Shown: in pieces, positions 17,223 to 26,938 of the stretch
Layout: each line of letters begins with the position of its first letter
Position numbering within the stretch: the first letter of the stretch is position 1
DNA from: an uncultured Oxalobacter sp.
Lineage (GTDB): Bacteria; Pseudomonadota; Gammaproteobacteria; Burkholderiales; Burkholderiaceae_D
DNA: 64,000 nucleotides
Assembly (NCBI GenBank): GCA_934277985.1
Contig: CAKQWF010000001.1
Location: forward strand, 372,001-436,000
Direction of reading: 5' to 3'
Made by a program: the position numbers and the translations under genes
The notes under the pieces: generated by a model
Told to the model about the DNA's origin: nothing
The model's input: the letters and a program-made list of their open reading frames with translations, nothing else
The model's database searches: none

Positions 17223-18020
17223 TCAGTGAAAGAGGTCGCGAAAAGCGATACCGTGTTGTGTGCAATAGTCGGCGATGTCGTGTGCCAGTTCTTTCCAGAA
17301 GGTGTTGTCGCCGTCGCGGTAAATGGCGCGGTACAGCGGTACCAGTCCGGGGTAGTGGCATCCGATGGCGCGAGCGACCCGGTTGTGCGCCAGGTTGTCC
17401 AGATTGAGGTTTTCGAACCAGTATTCGTCGGTGAAAACCGACGAAGCGCGGATGATGTCGGTGAAGTCGGTGATGCCCGGAAATATCGGGGACATGAACA
17501 GGATGGTGCGGATACCCGCGTCATGCAGTCGTCGCATGGCGGCAAGCCGCCGTTTCGCATCGGGTGCGCGCGGCTCGAACAGGCGGCGGAAGCCGTCGTC
17601 GAGCGAATTGAGGGAAAAGGCGACTTCGGCGTTTTCCAGTCCGGCGATCAGTTCCATGTCGCGCACGATAAGATCGGATTTGGTGATGAGGGTGATGGCG
17701 ACGGGTACGCCGGCCAGTTGTTCCAGTACGCTGCGGGTGATGCCGTGGCGTTTTTCAAATGCGTTGTACGGGTCGGTGACGGAGCTGATGACCAGCCGTT
17801 TTCCGGTCAGTCGCCGCAGCGGGATAGGGGTGTCGGGTATCTTGACGTCGGTGAAGTCACCCCAGTCTTCCGTATGGTCGGAAAAACGCTTCATGAATTC
17901 GGCATAGCAATACAGGCATTTGTGCGGACAGCCGACGTAAGGGTTGATGACGTAATCGACGCCGGGCAGCTTCGAGGGGGTCAACAGATTTTTGACCCTG
18001 ACCGTCCGGCAGGCGATCAT
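17223..18020 (-). CDS. SPL-family radical SAM protein
   Basis: 265 aa. The Fe4S4-binding motif is CPHKCLYC (CxxxCxxC), preceded by DYVINPYVG, as in proteins related to spore photoproduct lyase. Further barrel strands include LVISSVTDPYNAFEKRHGITRSVLEQL and VAFSLNSLDD. Many such proteins are annotated as DNA-repair photolyase-like, but the true reaction is not known. It is a single gene on the minus strand, separated by about 155 bases from the DUF2589 gene with which it converges. Confidence 0.9.
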   Translation of the reverse strand: MIACRTVRVKNLLTPSKLPGVDYVINPYVGCPHKCLYCYAEFMKRFSDHTEDWGDFTDVKIPDTPIPLRRLTGKRLVISSVTDPYNAFEKRHGITRSVLEQLAGVPVAITLITKSDLIVRDMELIAGLENAEVAFSLNSLDDGFRRLFEPRAPDAKRRLAAMRRLHDAGIRTILFMSPIFPGITDFTDIIRASSVFTDEYWFENLNLDNLAHNRVARAIGCHYPGLVPLYRAIYRDGDNTFWKELAHDIADYCTQHGIAFRDLFH

Positions 18021-18092
18021 GGCAAATGCGGAACGTGTGCGGCACGGGGATGTCCCATGCCGGATGGTTCGGCGGCACGTGTTTTCGTCATT

Positions 18093-18767
18093 TCAGAACC
18101 AGAACCAGCTGCCGCTGCCGGCACGGCTGTTGTGCGTTTCGGCCCTGAAGTCTTCGGCCTCGACTTCGACGATATCCGGGTCTTCGAGCATGTGATCCGG
18201 CAGCTTTTTCAGCAATTCTTCCATGCTGGTGGCGCTTTCCAGCGCGTTCATGCTGGCACGATGCGGACGCGCGAAAATGCCGGGCCAGAAAAATTCCTTG
18301 TATTGCGGGCGATTGGCGAAAGCCAGCGCCGGTTCATGCATGGAAAAACGGACGTCGACACGGCTGTTGTTGCCGCGGGCGTCGAGCTTGATCCAGCGGT
18401 TGCCGATATGGACCGCGTTGAAGCAGTAAACGATATGGCCTTCCGAATCATTGTCCTTGTTGCGCGTCAGGTGCTGGTAGCACATGCCGGCAGGGATTTT
18501 CTGGGAGCGCAACAGGGCGGCCAGCAGGTTCGCCTTCGCGTGCGAGATGCCGGTCTTGTGCTTGAGGACGTCGGATGCCTTGGCCGTGACGACGGTGGCG
18601 TTGACGTCGAAAGAATGGGAAATCTCGTCGCGGACGAATTCAAAGGCGATCCGCACTTTTTCCAGTTCGCTTTTCACGCCCTTGAACAGGGCTTTTGACT
18701 GGTCGCGCACGATCGATGTGGAAAAATCGATATAGGGGGTTTCCTGCAAAAAAATATCGACGCTCAT
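18093..18767 (-). CDS. Transglutaminase-fold protein lacking the catalytic Cys
   Basis: 224 aa from ATG 18767. The transglutaminase-like core is clear: VRIAFEFVRDEISHSFD, then LKHKTGISHAKANLLAALLRSQKIPAGMCYQHL, then FNAVHIGNRWIKLDARGNN. In active relatives the segment reads TGxC before the long helix; here Ser75 takes the Cys place. Asp129 of the triad is present, and the His position before FNAV appears to be Tyr-Cys. It may be a non-catalytic binder. The start was set by the family N-terminus since no strong ribosome site exists. Confidence 0.8.
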   Translation of the reverse strand: MSVDIFLQETPYIDFSTSIVRDQSKALFKGVKSELEKVRIAFEFVRDEISHSFDVNATVVTAKASDVLKHKTGISHAKANLLAALLRSQKIPAGMCYQHLTRNKDNDSEGHIVYCFNAVHIGNRWIKLDARGNNSRVDVRFSMHEPALAFANRPQYKEFFWPGIFARPHRASMNALESATSMEELLKKLPDHMLEDPDIVEVEAEDFRAETHNSRAGSGSWFWF

Positions 18768-19072
18768 GTTCGTGATACTCGTTTCGGTGAATGAATGAAC
18801 GGCGCTGCCGCCTGAAACACCGATTTTACCGCTAACCTTGCGGCGGCGGTATCGTCGGCGACATGCGCTGGTGCCCATATGGTGATGTTTGCCACGATTT
18901 CAAGTCGTATCGCATGCAACATGCGTGTATGCCGGGGGATACGCAAGGTGCGCGTTGAAGGAAAAGTTTGCGATAATATAGAAACACGGCATTGAAAACA
19001 GGTATTTCGGCCGGCGACGCAAAAAGGCGGCGTGCGCGCGGCCTGACCGGATGACTGTATTGGAGGAGGCGC
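18768..19072. other. Intergenic region, divergent promoters
   Basis: About 305 bases between the transglutaminase-like gene (minus) and the AraC regulator (plus). An AT-rich GATAATATAG block near 18975 may be a -10 for the AraC gene. I see no gene, RNA or strong repeat. Confidence 0.4.
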
Positions 19073-19852
19073 ATGTCTTCCTATTTTCTGTTACATGGCC
19101 AGCGTTTTTCCCTGTCGGCTTTTGCCGCGCCGGGCGGCATCGTTCAGCCTGCACATGCCGCCAATGAAACACGGCTTGTCTATTTGCACAGGGGGTTGCT
19201 GGTCGTGGAAGACGAACGCGGATTCTGGAGCACGTCTTTCGGTCAGATGGCATGGTTTCCGCCGCATTTCCATTATTCGGTACAGGAGTTCGGACAGTCT
19301 TCCGGTGTCGTCGCTTCGCTCGCGCCGGCATTGTGTACCGGTTTGCCCGAAACGCCTTGTGTACTCAATGTCTCGGATCTGGTGCCCATGATTCTGGAAC
19401 GGGCAGTCACCTGGCAGCAGGGGGGGATCGACGGGGTTTTCCAGCCGCTGGCGGCACGACAGGAAAGACTGCTTCTGGTGTTTCTCGACGAATTGCATGC
19501 CGCTTCACAGCAAAAGGGACGTCTGGTGTTGCCAAAAAGCAGGCCGCTTAACGAGATGGCGCGCGAAATCCTTGCCAATCCGGTACGTCGCAAAAGCATC
19601 GAGGAATGGGCACAGCGCATGAAAATCAGCTCACGCAGCATCAGCCGCCATTTCTCCCGTGAAACCGGCATGACCTTTGCCCAGTGGCGTCAGTGCGCCA
19701 GCCTGATGATGGCGCGGAAATGGCTGGCCCAGGGCGAAAGCGTCCAGCAGGTTTCCCAGCGAGTCGGCTATGAAAACGTCAGTGCCTTCATCGCGTCTTT
19801 CAGGAAGCTCTACGGGCAAACGCCGTCGCATTTCAGGCAACAGTTCGTCTGA
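19073..19852 (+). CDS. AraC-family transcriptional regulator
   Basis: 259 aa. The N-terminal cupin-like part (FSLSAFAAPGGIVQPAHAANETRLVYLHRGLLVVEDERG...WFPPHFHYSVQEFG) precedes two helix-turn-helix units in the last 100 residues: RKSIEEWAQRMKISSRSISRHFSRETGMTFAQWRQ and GESVQQVSQRVGYENVSAFIASFRKLYGQTPSHFR. Shine-Dalgarno GGAGGAGG. The effector and targets are unknown; the HAD gene 65 bases downstream is on the same strand and could be co-transcribed. Confidence 0.92.
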   Translation: MSSYFLLHGQRFSLSAFAAPGGIVQPAHAANETRLVYLHRGLLVVEDERGFWSTSFGQMAWFPPHFHYSVQEFGQSSGVVASLAPALCTGLPETPCVLNVSDLVPMILERAVTWQQGGIDGVFQPLAARQERLLLVFLDELHAASQQKGRLVLPKSRPLNEMAREILANPVRRKSIEEWAQRMKISSRSISRHFSRETGMTFAQWRQCASLMMARKWLAQGESVQQVSQRVGYENVSAFIASFRKLYGQTPSHFRQQFV

Positions 19853-19917
19853 GGGCATGACAGGCGCGTTTGCAGTCTATAATTGCCTTTTCGACAGCGA
19901 GTGCAACGGGAAACGAT

Positions 19918-20715
19918 ATGAACGACAGACCGGGAAATGCGGTCAGGGCCGTCTTTTTCGATATCGACGGAACATTGATCAGCTTCAGAAACCATACCAT
20001 GCCCGAATCGACGCGGCGGGCCTTGCATGCCTTGCGTGAACAGGGCATCAGGCTCTATGTGGCGACCGGCCGCTCGAAAATGATGATGCCGTTCATGGAC
20101 AAATATTTCCGTTTCGATGCCTATCTGACACTGAACGGACAGTATTGCTATGGCGATACGGGCGTCATCCGCAAGAAAACGATCGATGCACCGGTCATCG
20201 CCACCCTGAAGTCCCTGCTGGCGGAAAGACCGTTCCCCTGCCTGTTCGTCCGGGAAGACGATATGTTCCTCAATTACGCCGACGAGTCGGTCGAGGCGCT
20301 GTGTCGCCTGATCGATCATCCGGTGCCTTCCGTTACGTCGGTAGACCGTATCGGAAACGACGAAATTCTCCAGTTCGTCCCTTTTCTGAAAGACGGTGAA
20401 GAAGGGTTTCTGGCCGAAGCGCTCACACAGGTCGAGATGACGCGCTCGGTTCCGTACTGTTTCGATGTGCTGCCGGCCGGTGGCGGCAAGGATGTCGGAA
20501 TGGAAGCGGTGTTGCGTCAGGCCGGGATTTCGCCGGAAGAAACCATGGCGTTCGGCGACGGTTTCAACGACATGGGGATGCTCTCCTATGCCGGCATCGG
20601 CGTGGCGATGGGCAATGCGCATGATCCGGTCAAGCAAAAAGCCGATTTTGTGACGAAAAGTGTCGATGATGACGGTATTTTGCATGCATTGCGGCATTTC
20701 GGCGTCTTGCCCTGA
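19918..20715 (+). CDS. HAD-superfamily hydrolase, Cof type
   Basis: 265 aa. Motif I VFFDIDGTLISF, motif II VATGRSK, then a class IIB cap, motif III Lys, and motif IV FGDGFNDMGML, with IGVAMGNAHDPVKQKADFVT near the end. This is the Cof/YbiV sugar-phosphate phosphatase type. ATG 19918 is chosen over an upstream GTG because it places the DxD motif at the usual distance. Substrate unknown. Confidence 0.92.
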   Translation: MNDRPGNAVRAVFFDIDGTLISFRNHTMPESTRRALHALREQGIRLYVATGRSKMMMPFMDKYFRFDAYLTLNGQYCYGDTGVIRKKTIDAPVIATLKSLLAERPFPCLFVREDDMFLNYADESVEALCRLIDHPVPSVTSVDRIGNDEILQFVPFLKDGEEGFLAEALTQVEMTRSVPYCFDVLPAGGGKDVGMEAVLRQAGISPEETMAFGDGFNDMGMLSYAGIGVAMGNAHDPVKQKADFVTKSVDDDGILHALRHFGVLP

Positions 20716-20866
20716 GCGTACAGGCGACGTGACGCCAGAGTGGCGGCGCTCTTGCGGGTTCGGGGAGCACAGTGCTTTCCGCGGCAAGCCGTCGGGCCGG
20801 TTGTTTCCGGAATTTGGGATTTCATGAAATTTGTGTTAAAAAATGCAATATGCAAACGGAAGCATT

Positions 20867-20872
20867 TATAAT
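20867..20872 (+). promoter_or_regulatory. -10 element of gltA promoter
   Basis: Perfect TATAAT 83 bases before the gltA ATG, inside an AT-rich stretch that contrasts with its surroundings. The -35 region is poorly matched (TGCAAT at the ideal spacing), so an activator may be needed. Confidence 0.6.
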
Positions 20873-20954
20873 GCTTTCTTTTTTTATGGATTTTGCAGGG
20901 GGCCTCGGCATTCTGTGTTGTTGAACTGAGAGACATTGGAAGAATTGGAAGAAA

Positions 20955-22259
20955 ATGAACGATTCTGTGAAGAAAGCGAAATTGTCGTTTGACGATGGCA
21001 CACCCGCCGTCGAATTGCCGGTTTACAAGGGCACGATCGGCCCGGACAGTATCGATATCCGGAAGTTGTACAGCACGACCGGAAAGCTTTCCTATGACCC
21101 CGGATTCCTGGCGACGGCATCCTGTCGCTCCGCGATTTCGTATATCGACGGCGACAAGGGCGAACTGCTCTACCGCGGCTATCCGATCGAGCAGCTGGCC
21201 ATGAAATGCAACTTCATGGAAACCTGTTACCTGCTGCTCAAGGGCGAATTGCCGACCAAGGAACAGTATGACGAATATGTCCGCAGTATCGCCGACTATT
21301 CGATGGTCCACGAACAGATGCAGTTCTTTTTCCGCGGGTTCCGCCGCGATTCCCATCCAATGTCGCTTCTGGTCGCGACCGTCGGCGCGCTTTCGTCGTT
21401 CTACCACGATTCGCTGGACATCACTGACCCGGCACACCGCGAACTGTCGGCTATCCGTTTGCTGGCGAAGATGCCGACGCTGGTGGCCATGTCCTACAAA
21501 TACAATGTCGGCCAGCCTTTCGTCTATCCGCGCAAGGATTTGTACTACACCGCGAACTTCATGCGCATGATGTTCGCCACCCCGGCGGAAGATTACAGAA
21601 TCAACGACGTTTTGGTGCGTGCGCTGGACCGTATCCTGATTTTGCATGCCGACCACGAACAGAATGCATCGACCTCGACGGTCCGTCTGGCCGGTTCTTC
21701 CGGTGCTAACCCGTTCGCCTGCATCGCGGCCGGTATCGCCTGCCTGTGGGGACCGGCACACGGCGGCGCCAACGAAGCGTCCCTGGCGATGATCAAGAAG
21801 ATCGGTTCGGTCGACAAGGTCGCCTCTTTCGTGAAGTCCGTCAAGGACGGTACGGCCGGCATGCGTCTGATGGGTTTCGGCCATCGCGTGTACAAGAATT
21901 TCGATCCGCGCGCGACACTCATGCGCGAAACCTGCCACGAAGTGCTGGAAGAACTCGGTCTGAAAGACGATCCGCTGTTCAAGATCGCACTGGAAATCGA
22001 ACGGGTCGCGCTGGAAGACGATTATTTCGTTTCCCGCAAGCTGTATCCGAACGTCGATTTCTATTCCGGCATCGTCCAGTCGGCACTGGGCATTCCGTCC
22101 TCGCTGTTTACCGGTATCTTCGCGCTGGCCAGAACCGTCGGCTGGGTCGCCCAGTGGAAAGAAATGATTTCCGATCCGGAACAGCGTATCGGTCGTCCGC
22201 GCCAGCTTTATATCGGCGAACCGCGCCGCGACGTCGTTCCGATGGACAAACGCGGATGA
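20955..22259 (+). CDS. gltA: Citrate synthase
   Basis: Type II (hexameric, NADH-sensitive class) citrate synthase of 434 aa, making citrate from oxaloacetate and acetyl-CoA. Active-site segments: His in [16 protein letters not shown], His in [14 protein letters not shown], Asp near [15 protein letters not shown]-terminal domain with [11 protein letters not shown] and [26 protein letters not shown] is typical of the Gram-negative type. It has its own terminator and precedes odhAB-lpdA. Confidence 0.97.
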   Translation: MNDSVKKAKLSFDDGTPAVELPVYKGTIGPDSIDIRKLYSTTGKLSYDPGFLATASCRSAISYIDGDKGELLYRGYPIEQLAMKCNFMETCYLLLKGELPTKEQYDEYVRSIADYSMVHEQMQFFFRGFRRDSHPMSLLVATVGALSSFYHDSLDITDPAHRELSAIRLLAKMPTLVAMSYKYNVGQPFVYPRKDLYYTANFMRMMFATPAEDYRINDVLVRALDRILILHADHEQNASTSTVRLAGSSGANPFACIAAGIACLWGPAHGGANEASLAMIKKIGSVDKVASFVKSVKDGTAGMRLMGFGHRVYKNFDPRATLMRETCHEVLEELGLKDDPLFKIALEIERVALEDDYFVSRKLYPNVDFYSGIVQSALGIPSSLFTGIFALARTVGWVAQWKEMISDPEQRIGRPRQLYIGEPRRDVVPMDKRG

Positions 22260-22282
22260 TCACCGCATTCGGCCCGTCTGTG

Positions 22283-22309
22283 AAAACCGCGCTTCATGCG
22301 CGGTTTTTT
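22283..22309 (+). terminator. Terminator of gltA
   Basis: AAAACCGCGC/GCGCGGTTTT stem with TTCAT loop and six T residues, 24 bases after the gltA stop. It separates gltA from odhA. Confidence 0.92.
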
Positions 22310-22635
22310 GTTTGTCCGTCAATGCGTGGCGTGGACGCATATATGGGGAATCACTCACAGCGGCGGTGTGTGCGAAACGGAAAAGGATGTCGTGATTTTG
22401 CAGATAGTCAATGTTTTTCTCCAGTCGTGTGTCACGATGGGACATTGCCTGATACAGTCGCTGAACCGGGGCGCCTCGCGAAAATTTAACAGGTATAATC
22501 TTCATATCTGGTCGTGAACGCTGCGGCGGTGTCCGTGCGGTCACGGGTATCCGGCCTGTGCGGGAAGCAGGCGTGCTGGCGGAAGCCGGGCGGGAAGGGA
22601 TTTCCGTCGTTTCCGCAAAGGAAAAGGTGAGCATC
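22310..22635 (+). promoter_or_regulatory. odhA upstream region with TATAAT
   Basis: About 325 bases between the gltA terminator and odhA. A perfect TATAAT lies at 22494-22499, after AAAATTTAACAGG; no good -35 is seen. The leader to the odhA ATG is then about 130 bases. No gene is supported here. Confidence 0.5.
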
Positions 22636-25497
22636 ATGATGCAGGAATACCAGGACAATTCGTATCTGTTCGCGGGCAATGCGCCTTATGTGGAAGATCT
22701 TTACGAATCGTATCTCGACGATCCCGCTTCGGTTCCGGAGAACTGGCGGGCTTATTTCAATTCGATGCAGAATGTGCCGGCCGTCGATGGCAGCAACCGT
22801 TCGGACGTGCGGCATGGCCCGGTACTGGCGGCTTATGCTGAGCGGGCGCGGCATTCTCCCTTCAAGATTCTGGTGCCGAAAGGCAATGCCGAACTGGAAC
22901 GCAAGCGTATCGCAGCGCAACAGATGACGGCAGCTTACCGTTTTCTGGGGACTTATCGCGCGAAACTCGATCCGCTGGAGCGGCATGAACGCCCCTATAT
23001 TCCGGAACTGGACCCGTCTTTCTACGGGTTCACCGATACGGATATGGATCTGGTGTTCAATATCAGCAATACCTATTTCGGCCGTGAAACGGCGACGCTG
23101 CGCGAGTTGCTCGACTTGTTGCGCGAGACGTATTGCCGTTCGATCGGCGCGGAATTCATGTATATCACCGATCATGCGCAAAAGCGCTGGATGCAGGAAC
23201 GTCTGGAGTCGATACAGGCCACACCCGATTTTTCGCCTGAGAAAAAGCGCCGTATTCTGGAACGTGTGACGTCGGCGGAATGCATGGAACGCTATCTGCA
23301 TACGAAGTATGTCGGCCAGAAGCGTTTTTCGCTGGAAGGCGGGGAAAGTTTCATCGTGTCGCTGGACGAGGTGATCCAGCGTGCTGGGACAAAAGGCATT
23401 CAGGAAATCGTGCTGGGCATGGCGCACCGCGGACGGCTCAATGTGCTGGTCAATATCATGGGCAAGATGCCCGCCGATCTGTTCGCCGAGTTCGAAAGCA
23501 GTCTGCCCGAGAAGGAATTGCCGGCAGGCGACGTGAAATACCATCAGGGTTTCGTGCGCGATATTTCCACGCCGGGCGGGCCGGTGCATCTGTCGCTGGC
23601 ATTCAATCCGTCCCATCTGGAAATCGTCAATCCGGTGGTCGAGGGTTCCACCAAGGCGCGGATGATGCATCGCGGCGATACCGACGGTTCGCAGGTCATG
23701 CCGGTGCTGGTGCACGGCGATGCCTCGTTTTCCGGGCAGGGTGTCGTGCAGGAAACGCTCAATATGGCGCAGACGCGCGGGTACAGTACCGGCGGGACGG
23801 TGCATATCGTGCTGAACAACCAGATCGGGTTCACGACGTCGGATTTGCGCGACGCGCGTTCATCGCTTTACTGTACCGATGTTGCCAAGATGATCGAGGC
23901 ACCGATTCTGCATGTGAATGGCGACGATCCGGAAGCGGTGGTGCTGGCCACGCAAATCGCGCTGGATTTCCGGATGGAATTCCGCAAGGATGTGGTGGTC
24001 GATATCGTCTGCTACCGCAAGCTCGGCCATAACGAACAGGATACGCCGGCGATGACGCAACCACTGATGTACAAGAAGATCGCGGTGCATCCGGGTGTGC
24101 GCAGCCTGTATGCGGAACGCCTGGTCAGCCAGGGTATCGTCACGCCGGCGGATGTGGATGCGCTGGTGACGGGGTATCGTGCCAGAATGGATGCCGGTAC
24201 GCCGATCGTCTCGCCGGTCATGACGAATGTGAAGAGCCAGTCGGCATTGCAATGGCAACCGATTCTCAAGCAGCAGGGCGAGAAGGAAGAAGCCGTGACG
24301 GCCATGCCGGTGGAAGAACTCAAACGGCTCTCGGAACGGATTACGACGATGCCGGAATGGCTCAAGCTGCATCCGCTGGTCGAGCGTGTCATCCATGACC
24401 GTGCCGCGATGGGACGCGGCGAGATGCCGGTGGACTGGGGCATGGCAGAGCATCTGGCGTATGCCTCGCTGGTTTCGGCCGGTTTTTCGGTGCGGCTGGC
24501 CGGTGAGGATTCCGGGCGCGGGACTTTCGTGCACCGTCATGCCGAGCTGCATGACCAGAACCGCGAACGCTGGGATGCAGGGGTTTATATTCCGCTCCAG
24601 CATGTTTCGAAGAATCAGGCGAACTTTACGGTCATCAATTCTCCGCTGTCGGAAGAAGCGGCGCTGGCGTTCGAATACGGGTTCGCCACTTCCGCACCCA
24701 ATACCTTGACGCTGTGGGAAGCGCAGTTCGGCGATTTCGCCAACGGCGCTCAAGTCGTGATCGACCAGTTCATCAGTTCCGGCGAAGCCAAATGGGGACG
24801 CGCATGCGGGCTGGTCATGCTGCTGCCGCACGGATTCGAAGGGCAGGGACCGGAGCATTCCTCGGCCCGTCTGGAACGGTATTTGCATCTGTGTGCGGAC
24901 AACAATATGGAAGTCGTGCAGCCGACGACGGCGGCGCAGATTTTTCATGTCCTGCGTCGGCAGATGCTCAGGATGCAGCGCAAACCGCTGATCGTGATGA
25001 CGCCGAAGTCGCTGTTGCGGCACAAGGATGCCGCATCGCCGCTGTCCGAGCTGGCAGGCGGCGCGTTCAGGCCGGTGCTGAAGGAAACGGATGATACGAT
25101 CGACGCTGCACAGGTCACGCGTTTGCTGATCTGCACGGGGCGCGTCTATTACGATCTGGTGCATCGTCGCTCTGAACTGGGACGACGCGATGTGGCGATC
25201 GTCCGGCTGGAACAGATGTATCCGTTCCCGCATGAGGAACTGTCGGCGGTGCTGGCGGGTTATCCGGCACTGAAAGAAGTGATGTGGGTACAGGACGAAC
25301 CGGAAAACCAGGGGGGATGGCTCCAGTTGCTGCGGCCGATTTTCGATTGCATGCAGCCCGGACAGAAACTGTCGTATTCTTCGCGGCCCGCGTCGTCTTC
25401 GCCGGCCGTGGGGTATTTCCAGAAACATACGGCACAACAGAAAGAGCTGGTCAACGCCGCTTTCGGCGCCATGCCGGACATGGTCGTCGTCAGGTAG
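22636..25497 (+). CDS. odhA: 2-oxoglutarate dehydrogenase E1 component
   Basis: Thiamine-diphosphate E1 of 953 aa that decarboxylates 2-oxoglutarate and transfers succinyl to E2. It has the N-terminal E2-binding segment YLFAGNAPYVEDLYESYLDDPASVPENWRAYF, then GMAHRGRLNVLVNIMGK with the active-site His, SLAFNPSHLEIVNPVVEGS, HGDASFSGQGVVQETLN and NNQIGFTT. The start is ATG 22636 (MMQEYQ), 6 bases after AAGGTGA; the frame is open farther upstream without a ribosome site. First gene of odhA-odhB-lpdA. Confidence 0.97.
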   Translation: MMQEYQDNSYLFAGNAPYVEDLYESYLDDPASVPENWRAYFNSMQNVPAVDGSNRSDVRHGPVLAAYAERARHSPFKILVPKGNAELERKRIAAQQMTAAYRFLGTYRAKLDPLERHERPYIPELDPSFYGFTDTDMDLVFNISNTYFGRETATLRELLDLLRETYCRSIGAEFMYITDHAQKRWMQERLESIQATPDFSPEKKRRILERVTSAECMERYLHTKYVGQKRFSLEGGESFIVSLDEVIQRAGTKGIQEIVLGMAHRGRLNVLVNIMGKMPADLFAEFESSLPEKELPAGDVKYHQGFVRDISTPGGPVHLSLAFNPSHLEIVNPVVEGSTKARMMHRGDTDGSQVMPVLVHGDASFSGQGVVQETLNMAQTRGYSTGGTVHIVLNNQIGFTTSDLRDARSSLYCTDVAKMIEAPILHVNGDDPEAVVLATQIALDFRMEFRKDVVVDIVCYRKLGHNEQDTPAMTQPLMYKKIAVHPGVRSLYAERLVSQGIVTPADVDALVTGYRARMDAGTPIVSPVMTNVKSQSALQWQPILKQQGEKEEAVTAMPVEELKRLSERITTMPEWLKLHPLVERVIHDRAAMGRGEMPVDWGMAEHLAYASLVSAGFSVRLAGEDSGRGTFVHRHAELHDQNRERWDAGVYIPLQHVSKNQANFTVINSPLSEEAALAFEYGFATSAPNTLTLWEAQFGDFANGAQVVIDQFISSGEAKWGRACGLVMLLPHGFEGQGPEHSSARLERYLHLCADNNMEVVQPTTAAQIFHVLRRQMLRMQRKPLIVMTPKSLLRHKDAASPLSELAGGAFRPVLKETDDTIDAAQVTRLLICTGRVYYDLVHRRSELGRRDVAIVRLEQMYPFPHEELSAVLAGYPALKEVMWVQDEPENQGGWLQLLRPIFDCMQPGQKLSYSSRPASSSPAVGYFQKHTAQQKELVNAAFGAMPDMVVVR

Positions 25498-25506
25498 GGA
25501 CAACAA

Positions 25507-25530
25507 GGCGCCGGTGCGTGAACCGGCGCC
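25507..25530 (+). repeat. Intercistronic hairpin odhA-odhB
   Basis: Perfect 9-bp stem GGCGCCGGT/ACCGGCGCC with 6-nt loop, without T tract, between the odhA stop and the odhB ribosome site. It probably protects or separates message segments; not a terminator. Confidence 0.55.
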
Positions 25531-25552
25531 GGAATATTGAGTGGAGAAATAT

Positions 25553-26917
25553 ATGGCGGTACTTGAAGTGAAAGTTCCACAGTTATCGGAATCGGTAACG
25601 GAAGCCACGTTGTTGCAGTGGCACAAAAAGGCGGGTGAGGCCGTCGCGCTGGATGAAAATCTGGTCGATATCGAAACGGACAAGGTTGTGCTGGAGTTGC
25701 CTTCTCCGGGTGCCGGGGTGCTGGTGTCGGTATTGAAGGGCGACGGTGCGACTGTGGTCGCAGGAGAAGTGATCGCGACTGTCGATACAGCGGCCGTCGC
25801 CGCGGCACCTGCCGCCGTTCCCGTCGCACAGCAGGTCGCGGTACCGGCCGAACCGGAAAAACCCGCTGTCGCGGTACAACCCGAACCGGTCGCACCGGCG
25901 GCTGCGTCGTTGTCCGTCGGGTTCGACAGCGAGCGCGACATGCCTGATCCGGCGGACTATCCTTCCGGTATCGTCATGCCTGCCGCGGCCCGCATGCTGG
26001 CGGAACTGGGGATGGACGAGGCTGAAGTCGTCGGTACCGGCAAGGACGGACGGGTAACCAAGCAGGATGTGGAACGCGCCTGGGCGGCACGCGGTGCGGA
26101 ACAGGCCGAGGACGAAAAAGCGGCGGAACAGGCCGTCCGCCGTCCGGCCCCTGTTGTGCAGACGCCTTATGCGCCGTCGGGTTCGACGGGGCAACAGACG
26201 GTGTACGGCGCGGCCAACCGCACGGAAAACCGCGTGCCGATGAGCCGCTTGCGTGCCCGCGTGGCCGAACGGCTGATCCAGTCGCAGCAGACGACGGCAT
26301 CGCTGACGACGTTCAACGAAGTGAACATGCAGCCGGTACTGGATTTGCGCAAGAAATTCGGCGAACAGTTCGAAAAGGAACACGGTGTCCGGCTGGGGCT
26401 GATGTCGTTTTTCGTGAAGGCGTCCATTGCCGCGCTCAAACGTTTTCCGGTGGTCAATGCCTCGATCGACGGCAACGACATCGTCTATCACGGTTATTAC
26501 GATATCGGTATTGCCATCAGTTCGCCGCGCGGGCTGGTCGTGCCGATCATGCGGGATGCCGATCTGATGACGATTGCGGAAATCGAGAAAAAAATCAACG
26601 AGTTGTCGATTCGTGCGCGTGAAGGCCAGTTGACGCTGGAAGATTTGACGGGCGGAACGTTCTCCATCTCGAACGGCGGCATTTTCGGCTCGATGCTTTC
26701 CACGCCGATCATCAATCCGCCGCAATCCGCGATTCTGGGCATCCATGCCACGAAGGAACGTCCGGTCGTGGAAAACGGGCAAATCGTCATTCGTCCGATG
26801 AATTATCTGGCGCTTTCCTACGATCACCGTCTGATCGATGGACGTGAGGCGGTACAGGCTTTGCGGACGATCAAGGAAACGCTGGAAGACCCGGCACGCC
26901 TGTTGCTGGATTTGTAA
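25553..26917 (+). CDS. odhB: Dihydrolipoyl succinyltransferase, E2 of 2-oxoglutarate dehydrogenase
   Basis: 454 aa from ATG 25553 (GGAG 6 bases upstream). Lipoyl domain at the N-terminus with the lipoylated Lys in [12 protein letters not shown], an Ala/Val/Pro-rich linker, a peripheral-subunit-binding domain ([32 protein letters not shown]), and a catalytic domain ending in [17 protein letters not shown], with the catalytic His-Asp. It moves succinyl to CoA. Follows odhA and precedes lpdA in one operon. Confidence 0.97.
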   Translation: MAVLEVKVPQLSESVTEATLLQWHKKAGEAVALDENLVDIETDKVVLELPSPGAGVLVSVLKGDGATVVAGEVIATVDTAAVAAAPAAVPVAQQVAVPAEPEKPAVAVQPEPVAPAAASLSVGFDSERDMPDPADYPSGIVMPAAARMLAELGMDEAEVVGTGKDGRVTKQDVERAWAARGAEQAEDEKAAEQAVRRPAPVVQTPYAPSGSTGQQTVYGAANRTENRVPMSRLRARVAERLIQSQQTTASLTTFNEVNMQPVLDLRKKFGEQFEKEHGVRLGLMSFFVKASIAALKRFPVVNASIDGNDIVYHGYYDIGIAISSPRGLVVPIMRDADLMTIAEIEKKINELSIRAREGQLTLEDLTGGTFSISNGGIFGSMLSTPIINPPQSAILGIHATKERPVVENGQIVIRPMNYLALSYDHRLIDGREAVQALRTIKETLEDPARLLLDL

Positions 26918-26938
26918 GGACTGGCGAAAGGACAGGAA

